From NCBI GenBank assembly GCA_050952065.1, contig JBMNKF010000005.1:1-64000 (forward strand): a stretch of 64,000 nucleotides of DNA, in the 5' to 3' direction. How positions within the stretch are numbered: the first letter of the stretch is position 1; each line of letters starts with the position of its first letter. Source of the DNA: JAXGZG01 sp050952065 (lineage in GTDB: Bacteria; Bacillota; Sulfobacillia; Fermentithermobacillales; Fermentithermobacillaceae). The notes under the pieces were generated by a model that saw nothing but the letters and a program-made list of their open reading frames with translations, made no database searches and was not told the DNA's origin. Shown in pieces: positions 46,063 to 55,077 of the stretch. The position numbers were made by a program, and so were the translations under genes.

Positions 46063-46583
46063 ATGTTTGTTGAGTATCTCCTGATATTTCTTGGCAAGAA
46101 TCGTGGATGTGAGCCTCTCTACAGTAAGAATGCTTTTGGTTGTCCGCGGTCGGAGATACCTTGCTGCTGCAAACAGGCGTCATGGAGGCCACCGTTCACG
46201 TTGCTGTACTCAGCAGGATAGTGACCAATGTCCGCGACCCGTGGAGAATTCTTGCCTACGGCCTGGGGTTTGCTTCCGGGACGTTATTGGGTAGAGTCTT
46301 GGAAGAGCGACTTTCCATGGGCCACGTCTCTCTTCAGGTTATCCCTCATGAGGATTCTCAAGACGAGCTCTTGGCCGCCATGAGAACCATGGGCTATGGA
46401 GTCACAGTCTTGGAGGGACGGGGTATGACCGGGCCAAAGATGGTTATGCTCGTTTCTGCGGATAGGAAAACCCTTCCCAGACTGACTTCTCTCATTGAGG
46501 AGTTCTCTCCGGGCTGTTTCATAACTGTCCTAGAGACAAGGGCTGTGCAAGGCGGGGTTATCCCCTACCGGAGAACCAAGTAA
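46063..46583 (+). CDS. DUF2179/UPF0316 membrane protein (frameshifted)
   Basis: Membrane protein of the UPF0316 family (N-terminal DUF5698 with three helices, C-terminal DUF2179), about 173 aa, function unknown. The N-terminus (MFVEYLLIFL), the middle (ARIVDVSLSTVRMLLVVRGR) and the rest (TGVMEATVHVAVLSR, then LAYGLGFASGTLLGRVLEE) are in three frames. Removing one T from the TTT near 46089 and one A from the AAA near 46170 restores a continuous protein. ATG at 46063 has GGGGGAGG upstream. The last third is intact. Confidence 0.8.
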
Positions 46584-46601
46584 CTCTAAGAGGTGGAAAT
46601 C

Positions 46602-47390
46602 ATGCGGATAGATGGCCGGAGCGTTGGGGATTTACGGCCAGTTAGGATAACTCCCCATTACCTCAAGTTCCCTGCCGGTTCATGCCTCATTGAGGCGGGA
46701 GACACCAAGGTGATCTGTTCGGCCTCGGTTGAGGATAGAGTACCTCCTTTCATCAAGGGGACGTCCTCGGGCTGGATCACGGCGGAATACTCGATGCTTC
46801 CAGGTGCTACAGAGCAGAGAACCCCCAGGGAAGTGGCTCGAGGCAAACCAGGTGGTAGGACGGTGGAGATACAACGTCTTATAGGTAGAAGCCTCCGCGC
46901 AGCCGTTGACCTTGGGGCCATGGGCGAGAGGACGCTTTGGATAGACTGTGATGTTATTCAGGCGGATGGTGGTACAAGAACCGCTTCGATAACCGGTGGA
47001 TTCGTTGCTCTTGCGCTGGCACTGGATTGTGTGGGGGCGCAGAGAGAATGGCAAACCCTGCCCATTATCGATTACGTAGCGGCTGTCAGCGTAGGAGTGT
47101 GCAACGGTGTTCCCGTGCTCGATCTGTGCTATGCCGAAGACTCAACCGCCGAAGTCGATATGAACATAGTCATGACAGGCAGTGGTCAGTTCATTGAAGT
47201 GCAAGGCACCGGCGAACACGCACCTTTCAGTAGGGACAGACTTGGGGAGCTACTGTCACTTGCCGATACGGGGATACGGAGACTCATGGACTTGCAGAGA
47301 GAAGCGTTGGGACCTGTGTCTTTCGCCATTGGGCAGGGCAAGACTCCTAAGACGGAAGATGCCCACGGTCAGGGTGGTGTAAGGAGTTAG
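46602..47390 (+). CDS. rph: Ribonuclease PH
   Basis: Phosphorolytic 3'-5' exoribonuclease that trims tRNA 3' ends, 262 aa. MRIDGR, SGWITAEYSMLPGAT, REVARGKPGGRTVEIQRLIG and DCDVIQADGGTRTASITG are diagnostic. ATG at 46602 behind AAGAGGTGG is preferred to a GTG nine bases earlier. Followed after 3 bases by rdgB, a conserved pair. Confidence 0.97.
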   Translation: MRIDGRSVGDLRPVRITPHYLKFPAGSCLIEAGDTKVICSASVEDRVPPFIKGTSSGWITAEYSMLPGATEQRTPREVARGKPGGRTVEIQRLIGRSLRAAVDLGAMGERTLWIDCDVIQADGGTRTASITGGFVALALALDCVGAQREWQTLPIIDYVAAVSVGVCNGVPVLDLCYAEDSTAEVDMNIVMTGSGQFIEVQGTGEHAPFSRDRLGELLSLADTGIRRLMDLQREALGPVSFAIGQGKTPKTEDAHGQGGVRS

Positions 47391-47393
47391 TCC

Positions 47394-48020
47394 ATGAAGA
47401 ATGCTTTGGTCTTGGCAACAAGAAACCCCGGTAAGATCCGTGAGTTTCGCCGCCTTCTAAGAGAACTGGCTCCCGACTTGTCTTGGAGTCTCGTGGGTGC
47501 TGACGACGCGGGTCTCTTGGACGTTCAGGAGTCTGGACTCACTTTCGCTGATAACGCCAGGATAAAGGCAGTATCTGCCGCCAGGCAGTGTGATTTGCCA
47601 TGCCTAGGTGAGGACTCGGGCCTGGAAGTCGATTACCTTGACGGAGCCCCAGGCGTGATGTCCCACAGGTTCTCGCCAAGCGGCGAAGACCACGAAAACA
47701 ACTTGCTGTTGCTCAAGAAACTGGAGAACGTGCCTTGGGAGAAGAGGACCGCACGGTATCGTTCAGCCATAGTGGTGGCAGACTCCCAAGGAGTGGTAGC
47801 TTTGGCAGAGGGGACTGTGGAGGGTTACATAACGGAAGCTCTTCTCGGTACAAATGGTTTTGGTTACGACCCTCTGTTCTTTGTTTCGAGTCTTGGCAAG
47901 ACACTGGGCCAGGCAACAGATGGAGAAAAGGATGCCATAAGCCACCGCCGTAGGGCCCTTGAAGCAGTTCTAAAGGACGGTCTATATGCTTATTGGAGTT
48001 CTTTCGGACACTCACGGTGA
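47394..48020 (+). CDS. rdgB: XTP/dITP diphosphatase (RdgB/HAM1)
   Basis: Housecleaning enzyme that removes inosine and xanthosine triphosphates, 208 aa. LATRNPGKIREF, GLTFADNARIKA, LGEDSGLEVD and the C-terminal TNGFGYDPLFF are seen, with SHRRRAL near the end. Overlaps the yfcE-type gene by 35 bases. Confidence 0.96.
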   Translation: MKNALVLATRNPGKIREFRRLLRELAPDLSWSLVGADDAGLLDVQESGLTFADNARIKAVSAARQCDLPCLGEDSGLEVDYLDGAPGVMSHRFSPSGEDHENNLLLLKKLENVPWEKRTARYRSAIVVADSQGVVALAEGTVEGYITEALLGTNGFGYDPLFFVSSLGKTLGQATDGEKDAISHRRRALEAVLKDGLYAYWSSFGHSR

Positions 48021-48513
48021 TTTTAGGCGCATCCAGTACTGCGTTCCTACGCTGAGAGAGGCCGACATGCTAATTCACGCGGGAGACTTCTTCGAAGATG
48101 CTCAGCATATCGGTGACCTCTTGAGGCTCAGGTCGATCGGCGTTACCGGTAACTGCGACTATATGGTCAGGGGACCGTCTGAGGAAATGCTCACGTTGGA
48201 TAACAAAAGGATATACGTTACCCACGGCCATCTCTATCGAGTGAAGACCGAATTATCGTCACTCATCGTCCGGTCGAAATCTTTGAGGGCCCATGTAACC
48301 GTGTTTGGCCATACTCACACGCCTACGATCTTTCGCAAAGAAGGAATACTCTTCTTGAATCCGGGAAGCCTTCATAGCCCCGCATCTGGGGCAACCCCTT
48401 CCTTCGCCATGCTAGAAATTGGCAGGACGGGGGTGAAGGCGCGAATCATCTCGTTGACTAGTCAAGTAGGATGTAAGGGCTTTGTATGTTATTGGAATGA
48501 CAGGGAAACCTAA
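47986..48513 (+). CDS. YfcE/MJ0936-type metallophosphoesterase
   Basis: Small calcineurin-like phosphodiesterase, 175 aa. The metal-binding motifs appear in order: GVLSDTHGD, HAGDFFED, GNCD, THGH and FGHTHTP. Substrate in vivo is unknown for this family. ATG at 47986 lies inside the end of rdgB, giving a 35-base overlap and probable translational coupling. Confidence 0.93.
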   Translation: MLIGVLSDTHGDFRRIQYCVPTLREADMLIHAGDFFEDAQHIGDLLRLRSIGVTGNCDYMVRGPSEEMLTLDNKRIYVTHGHLYRVKTELSSLIVRSKSLRAHVTVFGHTHTPTIFRKEGILFLNPGSLHSPASGATPSFAMLEIGRTGVKARIISLTSQVGCKGFVCYWNDRET

Positions 48514-48617
48514 GGTGATCTATAATGGGATACATCCGGGAGTGAACGACGAGTGCTTGGGATAGTCCGTTCCACCTGATTGATGTGGTGTAGCCATGAG
48601 AAAGGAAGGATAGAGTT

Positions 48618-48914
48618 TTGACCAAGACGCTTTTCGTCGGGAATCTCCCATGGAGTGCAAGTGACGAAGAACTGAAGGAACGGTTCGAAGAAGTCGCACC
48701 TGTATCTAGTGCCCGCGTGGTTACGGATCGCACTACAGGAAAATCTCGCGGGTTTGGTTTTGTGGAAGTGTCCGAAGAACTTGCTGATAGCGTGATTCGA
48801 TCTATGGATCAGAGTCAGTGGGACGGCAGACAGATCAGAGTGTCTGAGGCTCAGCCTCGTCAGAGCGGTTGGGACCGACGTGGTTCAGGAGGCTTTCAGA
48901 GAAGACGCTTCTAG
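48618..48914 (+). CDS. RRM-type RNA-binding protein
   Basis: A 98-aa protein with one RNA recognition motif: RNP2 TLFVGNLPW and RNP1 KSRGFGFVEV, plus a Gly/Arg-rich tail (RRGSGGFQRRRF). Such small RRM proteins are common in bacteria and some respond to cold; the role here is not known. TTG start at 48618 behind AAAGGAAGGA. Confidence 0.92.
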   Translation: MTKTLFVGNLPWSASDEELKERFEEVAPVSSARVVTDRTTGKSRGFGFVEVSEELADSVIRSMDQSQWDGRQIRVSEAQPRQSGWDRRGSGGFQRRRF

Positions 48915-48996
48915 CCTTTGTGCTTAGGGCGTCCGATACAACAACTGCCTGCGGAATTGACTGCAAGATGATGCGATAGCGACCAGGACATCTCTT

Positions 48997-49017
48997 CGCG
49001 GTGACCAAGCCACCGCG
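48997..49017 (+). terminator. Hairpin after the RRM gene
   Basis: CGCGGTG and CACCGCG with a 7-base loop, 80 bases after the RRM stop, followed by GGGGAGACTTTCTC. A weak T-tract makes it tentative. Confidence 0.45.
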
Positions 49018-49073
49018 GGGAGACTTTCTCTTCATACTGACGGATGAATGACGCTTTCCCGCATCCATTCACC

Positions 49074-49101
49074 AGTAAGGCCCCGGTTGCGGGGCCTTAC
49101 T
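49074..49101. terminator. Strong GC-rich hairpin, probably bidirectional terminator
   Basis: An 11-bp perfect stem (AGTAAGGCCCC / GGGGCCTTACT) lying between the RRM gene (plus) and the YjcZ-like peptide gene (minus), 36 bases beyond the stop of the latter. It would serve the convergent transcripts. Confidence 0.65.
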
Positions 49102-49136
49102 GTCTGTATTACCCGGGTATATGCTATAGTCTGTGT

Positions 49137-49229
49137 CTACACGAAGCAGAAGCAGGCGAACCCGAGAATCAACAGGATCAGGATCAGAAAGATGATGAAA
49201 GGATTGGCGCCACTCTGGAATCCTGCCAT
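49137..49229 (-). CDS. YjcZ-like sporulation peptide, 30 aa
   Basis: A very short gene on the minus strand encoding 30 residues: MAGFQSGANP followed by a single hydrophobic helix (FIIFLILILLILGFACFCFV). A strong ribosome site (AAGGAGGG) lies seven bases before the ATG at 49229. The layout (short Gly-containing head, then an Ile/Leu helix ending at the C-terminus) resembles the YjcZ family of small spore-coat or sporulation peptides in Firmicutes. The start signal and composition support a real gene; the family call is inferred from pattern. A terminator hairpin follows its stop. Confidence 0.68.
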   Translation of the reverse strand: MAGFQSGANPFIIFLILILLILGFACFCFV

Positions 49230-49527
49230 GGGTCTTCCCTCCTTACGGTCAACTCATAGGATTTTATGTAAAGACTCTGCAGTTCGTTACAGCCTCACCG
49301 TTCTTTGGTCAACTTCTAGAGCACTGGGCAGAGAGTTCGCTAGCGATAGATGTCTGTCAGTGATTCTCTCTGTCAGTCAATGTCTCTGTCTAAAGGAAAG
49401 TCAAATCTTCCGGCTACATCGCTGCCCCCACAAGACCGATTAGATTAGGGGGACCTGGAGCAGGGGAATTGTCGTTCTCCGACAAATTCACACATGAGGT
49501 GCTGTGTTATGACAGGGGGAATCCAAA

Positions 49528-50208
49528 GTGAGCACTATAGTGTTTGCTCGGGACTCTGAAATGGTGCAGCATATATGCTGGCAAGATCCTGCATTTGTGC
49601 GCTTGGCCGACGCTGTGGGCGATGTCTATCTCACTTACCGACGAGACCCATTCCCCTCGCTGGTTCGTTCCATCATCGGTCAGCAGGTCACTGGCAAGTC
49701 CGCGCAGGCGACGTGGGAACGGCTGCTGGCCCAATGCGCTGAAGCGGAGCCTCGTCGTCTACCTGCCGCCCAGTGCAGTACAAACGGGATTTGTTTACCT
49801 GAGATAATCGAAGCCATGGATGAAGAGAGCCTGAGAGCGGCAGGTTTGTCCAGACAGAAGATTTCTTATGTGAAAGACCTGAGCCGAAAGGTTCTCTCGC
49901 GCGACATCGACCTCGAGGGTCTTTCGAATATGCCGGACGACCAAGTTGTTGCAGTCCTTACGAGAGTCAAGGGCATCGGGGTCTGGACCGCCAAGATGTA
50001 CATGATATTCACACTTGGGCGTTTTGACGTGTTTGCCCCGTCTGATCTTGGACTCCGGAAAGGTGCCATGTGGTTGTACAATCTGCCTAGACTGCCCAAG
50101 GAGAAGACGCTCTTGGAGTTGTCACAGAAATGGAAGCCTTTCAGAACAGTGGCCGCCCTTTATCTGTGGCAAGCAGTAACCAGGGGGTTTACCAAGAGGC
50201 TGTCCTAG
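49528..50208 (+). CDS. DNA-3-methyladenine glycosylase II-type (AlkA-like, HhH-GPD)
   Basis: Base-excision DNA glycosylase for alkylated purines, 226 aa. The helix-hairpin-helix TRVKGIGVWTAKM and the catalytic Asp region FAPSDLGLRKG are present, as is the upstream FPSLVRSIIGQQVTGKSA. The N-terminal mixed domain of E. coli AlkA is missing, as in many Firmicutes members. GTG start at 49528. Converges with the surface-protein gene across a terminator. Confidence 0.9.
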   Translation: MSTIVFARDSEMVQHICWQDPAFVRLADAVGDVYLTYRRDPFPSLVRSIIGQQVTGKSAQATWERLLAQCAEAEPRRLPAAQCSTNGICLPEIIEAMDEESLRAAGLSRQKISYVKDLSRKVLSRDIDLEGLSNMPDDQVVAVLTRVKGIGVWTAKMYMIFTLGRFDVFAPSDLGLRKGAMWLYNLPRLPKEKTLLELSQKWKPFRTVAALYLWQAVTRGFTKRLS

Positions 50209-50290
50209 ATCAGCCTATCCTGTGAGACTACGCGCGAATGGGTTCAAGCAGCCTCAGCAGCCACTATCGATCTCGCTGCACAAATGATAC

Positions 50291-50322
50291 AAGGGGCGGA
50301 CAGTCTCTGCTGTCCGCCCCTT
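50291..50322. terminator. Bidirectional terminator between convergent genes
   Basis: A 13-bp perfect stem (AAGGGGCGGACAG / CTGTCCGCCCCTT) with a 6-base loop between the glycosylase gene and the minus-strand VWA-SLH gene. Confidence 0.8.
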
Positions 50323-50343
50323 CACAAGGCTTGTATGGTTTAA

Positions 50344-52807
50344 CTACATCTCGATTTCGGGGTAGATGATCTCGAGCCAGATCTCGTATCCATCCTCTTG
50401 TCGTTCATACAGATGGCTATTTATGGCCTCCTGCATTGCCTCATAGTACCAGGCATTTGGTGGAAGATCCGGGAACTGCCGCGCCTCTGGCAATATGCTG
50501 TCCTTGTGGACCTTGCGCTCGAGGACCCTGTTTACAAGGGTTACGAATTCGGCCCGGGTAATGGGTTGGTCAGGTTTGAATGTGCCGTCCTCATAGCCTT
50601 CCACCCAGCCTTTGGCTGCAGCCGAGTTGATGTATTTTTCGGCCCAGTGCCCGGCAACATCCGGGAAGGCGTTGGTATCGAGTTCCTCCAGATCGTCGAA
50701 TCTCGCGGCGATTGTAGCAAGCTCTGCTCTGGTGATGGAAGCCCCAGGTTTGAAGGTGCCATCCGGGTAGCCCTCCAGTATTCCTCCTGCCGCCAGAGTG
50801 GCAATGTGCTTGGATGACCACCTGTCTGGTAGAACATCAGCGAAGTCAGCCACAAGCGTCCTGATGATCTCCCTATAGTCGGCATCTAGCAGCCTGAAGA
50901 ATACTGCCGCCACCTCTTCTCGTGTAATGTGTCCTTCTGGTCTGACTGTATTGTCTTCGTACCCCTGAATGTAAGCGTAATGGTCTTCTTTGTTGAGAGT
51001 CGGTTCCAACGGAGTCGGGTCATCGGGGATCGGTATTTCAGGACCCGGAGTATCGCCGCACCGGGGGACACTGGTGTGATGGTGAGGGTGCCCTTAATGT
51101 AGGTTATGATGTAGTTATCTCCCAGGGAGAGTGTGCCCTGCAAGATGTCATACTGCCCCGGTGTCTCGCCAGGTTGCCTGGCAAGGGCACCTTCGAATGA
51201 GTCACCTTCCACCACGCCTAGCTCCGAACTCACATAGTAAGTAAAGACCGGGTCTGGTGAGCCTTGGACTTTGGAGTGGTTGTTGGCTTTGACTGTGATC
51301 GGTCTCGGCTCGATATTCAACGTTCCATTGTTGTACTCGACACAGTATTGATCTGTAACGATGTTTTCTCCGTCCACTATCGTGATTTCATCGTAGTTGA
51401 GTTCTACGGTGTACGTCCCGACGTCTTTACCTCTGCCGTAGGCACTAACGCCGCTTAACTCATGACCCTCCAAGAGCCCTTCCACATCAAACAAGTCAAC
51501 AATGTGTTCATTGCCGTCGTAGGTCTTAGTGGCACTGTGAGCTGTGATTGTCAAGTGGGTGCATTCAGGATCCCGTATGACCTCGACTTGGGGAACCGGG
51601 AAGGATTCCTCGGCGTTCTCGCCCCCTATGTCAGTGTAGCTTACTGTTGCATACTCGTTGGCGTCATGCAATCCGCCGGGTGCACTTGCCTTGGCCTCTA
51701 TTACGTACGACATCCATATTGGCGTGCTGCCAATGGTGCCGATGCTCCAAGTGATAGTATTGGCAACTTCATCATACGTTGCCGAGGTTCCAGGGCTTGT
51801 TTCGATCTCTGGAGCGTCATCCGGAATGCAGAACAGGTGAAAAATCTTATCTTCAATTGTTGCTTCGGTACCTGCGGGAGTAAGGGAGCCCGCAATGGCA
51901 AGGAAAATGGGTGTGAGATCAGACGTGGATGCGTCGTAATACTTGTCCGTGGACGAGGCAATCCTTTCAAGGACTCCTTTCCTTCGCTGCCAGGTGTGAG
52001 GCCGATGGCATACACGGTTATCCCAGCGTCCTTGGCAAACCGCGATTCAGCAACGGCACTATTGCCGTGGTGATAGTAGTAATTGCTAAACGGCCAGACT
52101 CGCGTCTTGATTTGTGAGCCAGTGCCAACTCTGTCTTCAACAAAGGCGGTTTCTGGCAAGTCGTCTCGCGAATGATACTCGTTTCCAACTTTCACGAAGT
52201 CGTCCGTACTCGGACTGCTTAGACCGTAACTGTACGTAGGTTGGCCATCACTAAGAAGCACGATGGTCTTGCTATCGGCGCTGCTTGTGCTGAGCAAGAG
52301 GTGAGCTTCTCTGAGCGCCTTTTGCGTCCAAGTGCCACCGTTAGCACTCAGGCCGTTAATTGCCGCAAGCACACTGCTCTTGCCGGTATGGTCTGTGAAG
52401 CCAGTATCAGTGGTCACATCGCTAGCGAAAGACATGACCGCAATTCTAGTTTCGGGGTTCTCCTCTGTGAGAAGACTCTCCACGAACTGCGACGCAGCTG
52501 CCTTCGCGGCCTCCATCCTGCCACTGCTTTGCCCCATGCTCCCCGATCTGTCTATGAGGAGGACTATGTCTGAAGATTGGGCGAGACCTCTGCCGAAGAG
52601 AGTGAGGGTAACCTTCCAACGATTCTGGGTTCCTTCCACTGGTTCCGCGAACTTGTCCAAAGAGATTTCGCCAGGTTCCAGTCCCTCATGTCCATCTCCG
52701 TTGGTGGGAACACTGAGTTGTGCCAGGGCTCCTCCGGGACCACCCACAATGAGGCAGCAGACAAGCAATACTCCAGCCAACAACCTTACCGCCTTTTTTC
52801 CGCTCAC
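50344..52807 (-). CDS. Surface protein: von Willebrand A + MBG + three SLH repeats (frameshifted)
   Basis: Large secreted protein of about 820 aa, probably an adhesin. GTG at 52807 behind CAGGAGGGA opens a signal peptide (AVRLLAGVLLVCCLIVGGP, then ALA). A VWA domain follows with a complete MIDAS metal site (LLIDRSGSMGQ and LLSDGQPT). Next are an MBG-type Ig-like pair (TKTYDGNEH, then PRPITVKANNHSKVQGSPDPVF) and three C-terminal SLH repeats (IQGYEDNTVRPEGHITREE, LEGYPDGTFKPGASITRAE, VEGYEDGTFKPDQPITRAE). Two single-base shifts interrupt it: near 51970 (an A-run one base short) and near 51055. The leader carries a class II c-di-GMP riboswitch, so expression should follow c-di-GMP. Confidence 0.88.
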
Positions 52808-52848
52808 GCTAATCCCTCCTGGTCTAGTGTGTGAATCTTACAGAAACG

Positions 52849-52879
52849 AGAAAAACCGACCACTATTTGCGGCCGGTTT
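52849..52879 (-). terminator. Riboswitch-controlled intrinsic terminator
   Basis: On the minus strand AAACCGGCC and GGTCGGTTT form a stem with a loop of about 9 bases, followed by TTTCTCG. Its left arm shares 52869-52879 with the 3' strand of the aptamer, so aptamer and terminator exclude each other. It lies about 40 bases before the GTG of the VWA-SLH gene. Confidence 0.82.
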
Positions 52880-52941
52880 CACCACTAGCTCTGAACAGAC
52901 ATCAAGGTGACCAGTTTAGTCTGTTCTTCATCGCTTCCGCG
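52869..52941 (-). promoter_or_regulatory. Class II cyclic-di-GMP riboswitch aptamer
   Basis: The minus strand from CGCGGAAGCGATGAAGAA to AAACCGGCCGC follows the known clostridial c-di-GMP-II aptamer segment by segment: CGCGGAA, AUGA, CACyUUGA, UAGU-GUG, AACCG-CCG. Helices form with covarying bases: GAACAGAC/GTCTGTTC, TCACC/GGTGA and GCGG/CCGC. The terminator that follows uses part of the last helix, so ligand binding should block termination (an ON switch, inferred). It controls the VWA-SLH gene, matching the known use of this class for adhesins in Clostridioides. Confidence 0.88.
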
Positions 52942-52979
52942 TTGTTGGATATGGTGACATTGGTGAGTCTTCAGTTGAC

Positions 52980-53020
52980 TGACGCCATAACGGTTAGGTG
53001 TTTCCCCTCAAGTGGCATCA
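52980..53020 (-). other. Unassigned 8-bp hairpin in the riboswitch leader
   Basis: On the minus strand TGATGCCA pairs with TGGCGTCA around a 25-base loop (contains GAGGGGAAACACC). It precedes the c-di-GMP-II aptamer by about 40 bases. It does not fit any riboswitch class I recognise. Confidence 0.45.
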
Positions 53021-53044
53021 AATGGTAATCAATTGGGTCATCTG

Positions 53045-53075
53045 ATTATAATACGGGGACGTGGTCTTTCGTCAA
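53045..53075 (-). promoter_or_regulatory. Promoter of the VWA-SLH leader
   Basis: On the minus strand TTGACG (53075-53070) and TATTATAAT (overlapping -10 choices at 53053-53045, spacer 16-19). Transcription would begin near 53038, giving a leader of about 230 bases that contains an unexplained hairpin (52980-53020) and then the aptamer. Confidence 0.65.
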
Positions 53076-53283
53076 GGTTCAGACTGAGATGGGACTGTAG
53101 CCCTATTCTCTCGGCGGTTGGTGTGTAGTTCCCCAGAGCGTTGGTATGCCATATTGTCGTTGTCTCGTTGGTGGGGTAGACCAGTGACTCATGTCATGAT
53201 GCCGTAAATGAAGGTTAATCTTGCCCAAATGCCGAAAGCATCTAAGGTAAGCCAACACGGAAGTGCGAAGGGGGCAAGTACTC

Positions 53284-54951
53284 ATGAGGGAAGTGAACGA
53301 CAGGACTGACCTAGTCGAGGTCTATCGCCAATTCGACGGGCGATGCGTCGAAGTGGGGGACCGGATGGCACATCGCCGCGAATACGAAACAGAGTCGTTT
53401 GTACCGAGTATTGCGGAGAAGGAAGAGATGGCTAGGAAGTATTGTGGCCTTCTAGATGAGGCAAAGGCGCTTCCCACACCGGACCCCGTGTTTACGCTGT
53501 TGAACACACATTTTCAGGACTTTCTGAATGCCCGGCTTTCAGATTTGGAGACAACTTTCGTCCGTCCCGGACGGTTTGTGGATGGATTCACGCAGCTAAT
53601 CGAGTTCACAGCAAGACACGACTCGAGATCGGCCGGTGAACGGCAAAGTATCTTGAGTAAGCGACTCGCTACAGCTGATGAGGTTTGGAAAGGAACCAAG
53701 TCTTTGTTCCCGCACACCCAAGACGACGAAATTAACGAAGTTGTTGAGGCCGCCGAGGTCTTGGAGCGTACGGCTAGCCAGGCAAGGGATAGGGTGGCAG
53801 AGGATTTCCGGGGTCTATCCGATTCGTCCTTGGAGGCTCTTCGCAAAGCCTATGACGATATTGGCAACAAAGCTTTTCAGTGGGCTAAAGAAGCCAGGTG
53901 TGCCCTGGCCGAAAGGCCCAAAGGGTCCAAGATGAGCGATAGTGTTACCAAAGAGCCCGACATACCGCGCTATCGCGTTCTTCTTCAGGATGAACTGGGT
54001 GTCAGTCTCGATTCCATACTCCAATGGCACCAAGAAGAGGTCGACAAGACCAGAGAAGAATGCTTCGAGATAGCGTCCAAACTCAACCTCGGGGCGACTC
54101 CTCATCCCAAAAACATGGCGGGTGTTGCCGACATCCTGAATAAGTTCGAAGGGCCATGCGACACTCCCGACGAGATGTTCTTGAGACAGCGCGGCTATCT
54201 GGACAGAGCTCAAGCCGAATGCCGCAAGTACATTCGGATGCCGGAAGAGCACGTAAACGTTATCCCCACGCCCGAGCATTACAAAGACAACCACCCTTGG
54301 GGAGGTTACTATGGGGGGTGTCCCAGGCGCCGTCCTATATCAGGCGCGACGCATCTCAATGTGGACAACTACAAAGCCGTAACAGACGGGTGGATCCGTA
54401 TGTGTGCGATTCACGAGTGCTATCCCGGCCACCACATGCAGTGGGTAAGGTCGGTGCTGGATCCTCTTCCCGAGACTGTCAAGATGGGTGCCAAAGGGAT
54501 GCCGCTGTTTGAGGGTACCGCCCACAGGAGCGAGAGGCTGTTTGAGTACGTCTTCCCCGACGACCCATTCTACCCCCTGTTTGTGGCCTACCGCCGGCAC
54601 CACACAGCCACCAGGATCAAGGCAGACCTGTGGCTCATGTACTTCGGTAGGCCCATTGACGACGTGGTCCAGCTTTACATGGATGAAATGGGTTTTGATC
54701 GTTGGACGGCCCGTGGGCAGGTGAAGGCCCAGGAACTGATGGTGGGATATTTCAACTGCTACTACTACGGCATGAAGCGGCTTGAGGAGCTGGAGGCGAA
54801 ATACGGCTACGACAAGAGGACCTTCACGGAGTACCTGTTCTCAATGCCCCGCGTGAGCCTTGAGACTTTCGAGCGTTTTCTCGAACTGCATCCCGAGGAT
54901 AAGAGGCGGGTTCTGAACGATTTCCCCAGCGTCTATATGGGGAAGGAGTAG
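53284..54951 (+). CDS. DUF885 family putative metallopeptidase-like protein
   Basis: A 555-aa cytoplasmic protein of the DUF885 family. The conserved metal-binding motif HECYPGHHMQW is present, with NVDNYKAV upstream and FEGTAHRSERLFEYV downstream. Members are annotated as putative zinc carboxypeptidase-like enzymes; the substrate is unknown. ATG at 53284 follows GAAGGGGGCAAG. It is the only plus-strand gene in the surface island and lies between two c-di-GMP-controlled units, without a visible riboswitch of its own. Confidence 0.88.
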   Translation: MREVNDRTDLVEVYRQFDGRCVEVGDRMAHRREYETESFVPSIAEKEEMARKYCGLLDEAKALPTPDPVFTLLNTHFQDFLNARLSDLETTFVRPGRFVDGFTQLIEFTARHDSRSAGERQSILSKRLATADEVWKGTKSLFPHTQDDEINEVVEAAEVLERTASQARDRVAEDFRGLSDSSLEALRKAYDDIGNKAFQWAKEARCALAERPKGSKMSDSVTKEPDIPRYRVLLQDELGVSLDSILQWHQEEVDKTREECFEIASKLNLGATPHPKNMAGVADILNKFEGPCDTPDEMFLRQRGYLDRAQAECRKYIRMPEEHVNVIPTPEHYKDNHPWGGYYGGCPRRRPISGATHLNVDNYKAVTDGWIRMCAIHECYPGHHMQWVRSVLDPLPETVKMGAKGMPLFEGTAHRSERLFEYVFPDDPFYPLFVAYRRHHTATRIKADLWLMYFGRPIDDVVQLYMDEMGFDRWTARGQVKAQELMVGYFNCYYYGMKRLEELEAKYGYDKRTFTEYLFSMPRVSLETFERFLELHPEDKRRVLNDFPSVYMGKE

Positions 54952-55000
54952 TGGGGAAGGACTAGGGACCGAGGATTCAAAATAGGCTTGTGTGAAAACG

Positions 55001-55041
55001 AAGAACGCTGAGATGGTCCGTGGGGCCTTTTCAGCGTTCTT
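55001..55041. terminator. Terminator between DUF885 gene and transglutaminase gene
   Basis: AAGAACGCTGA and TCAGCGTTCTT form an 11-bp stem with a 19-base loop, followed by TG on the plus strand. It lies between convergent stops. Confidence 0.65.
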
Positions 55042-55077
55042 TGTCATGGATACAAGCGCACTCACTCATGTATTTGA

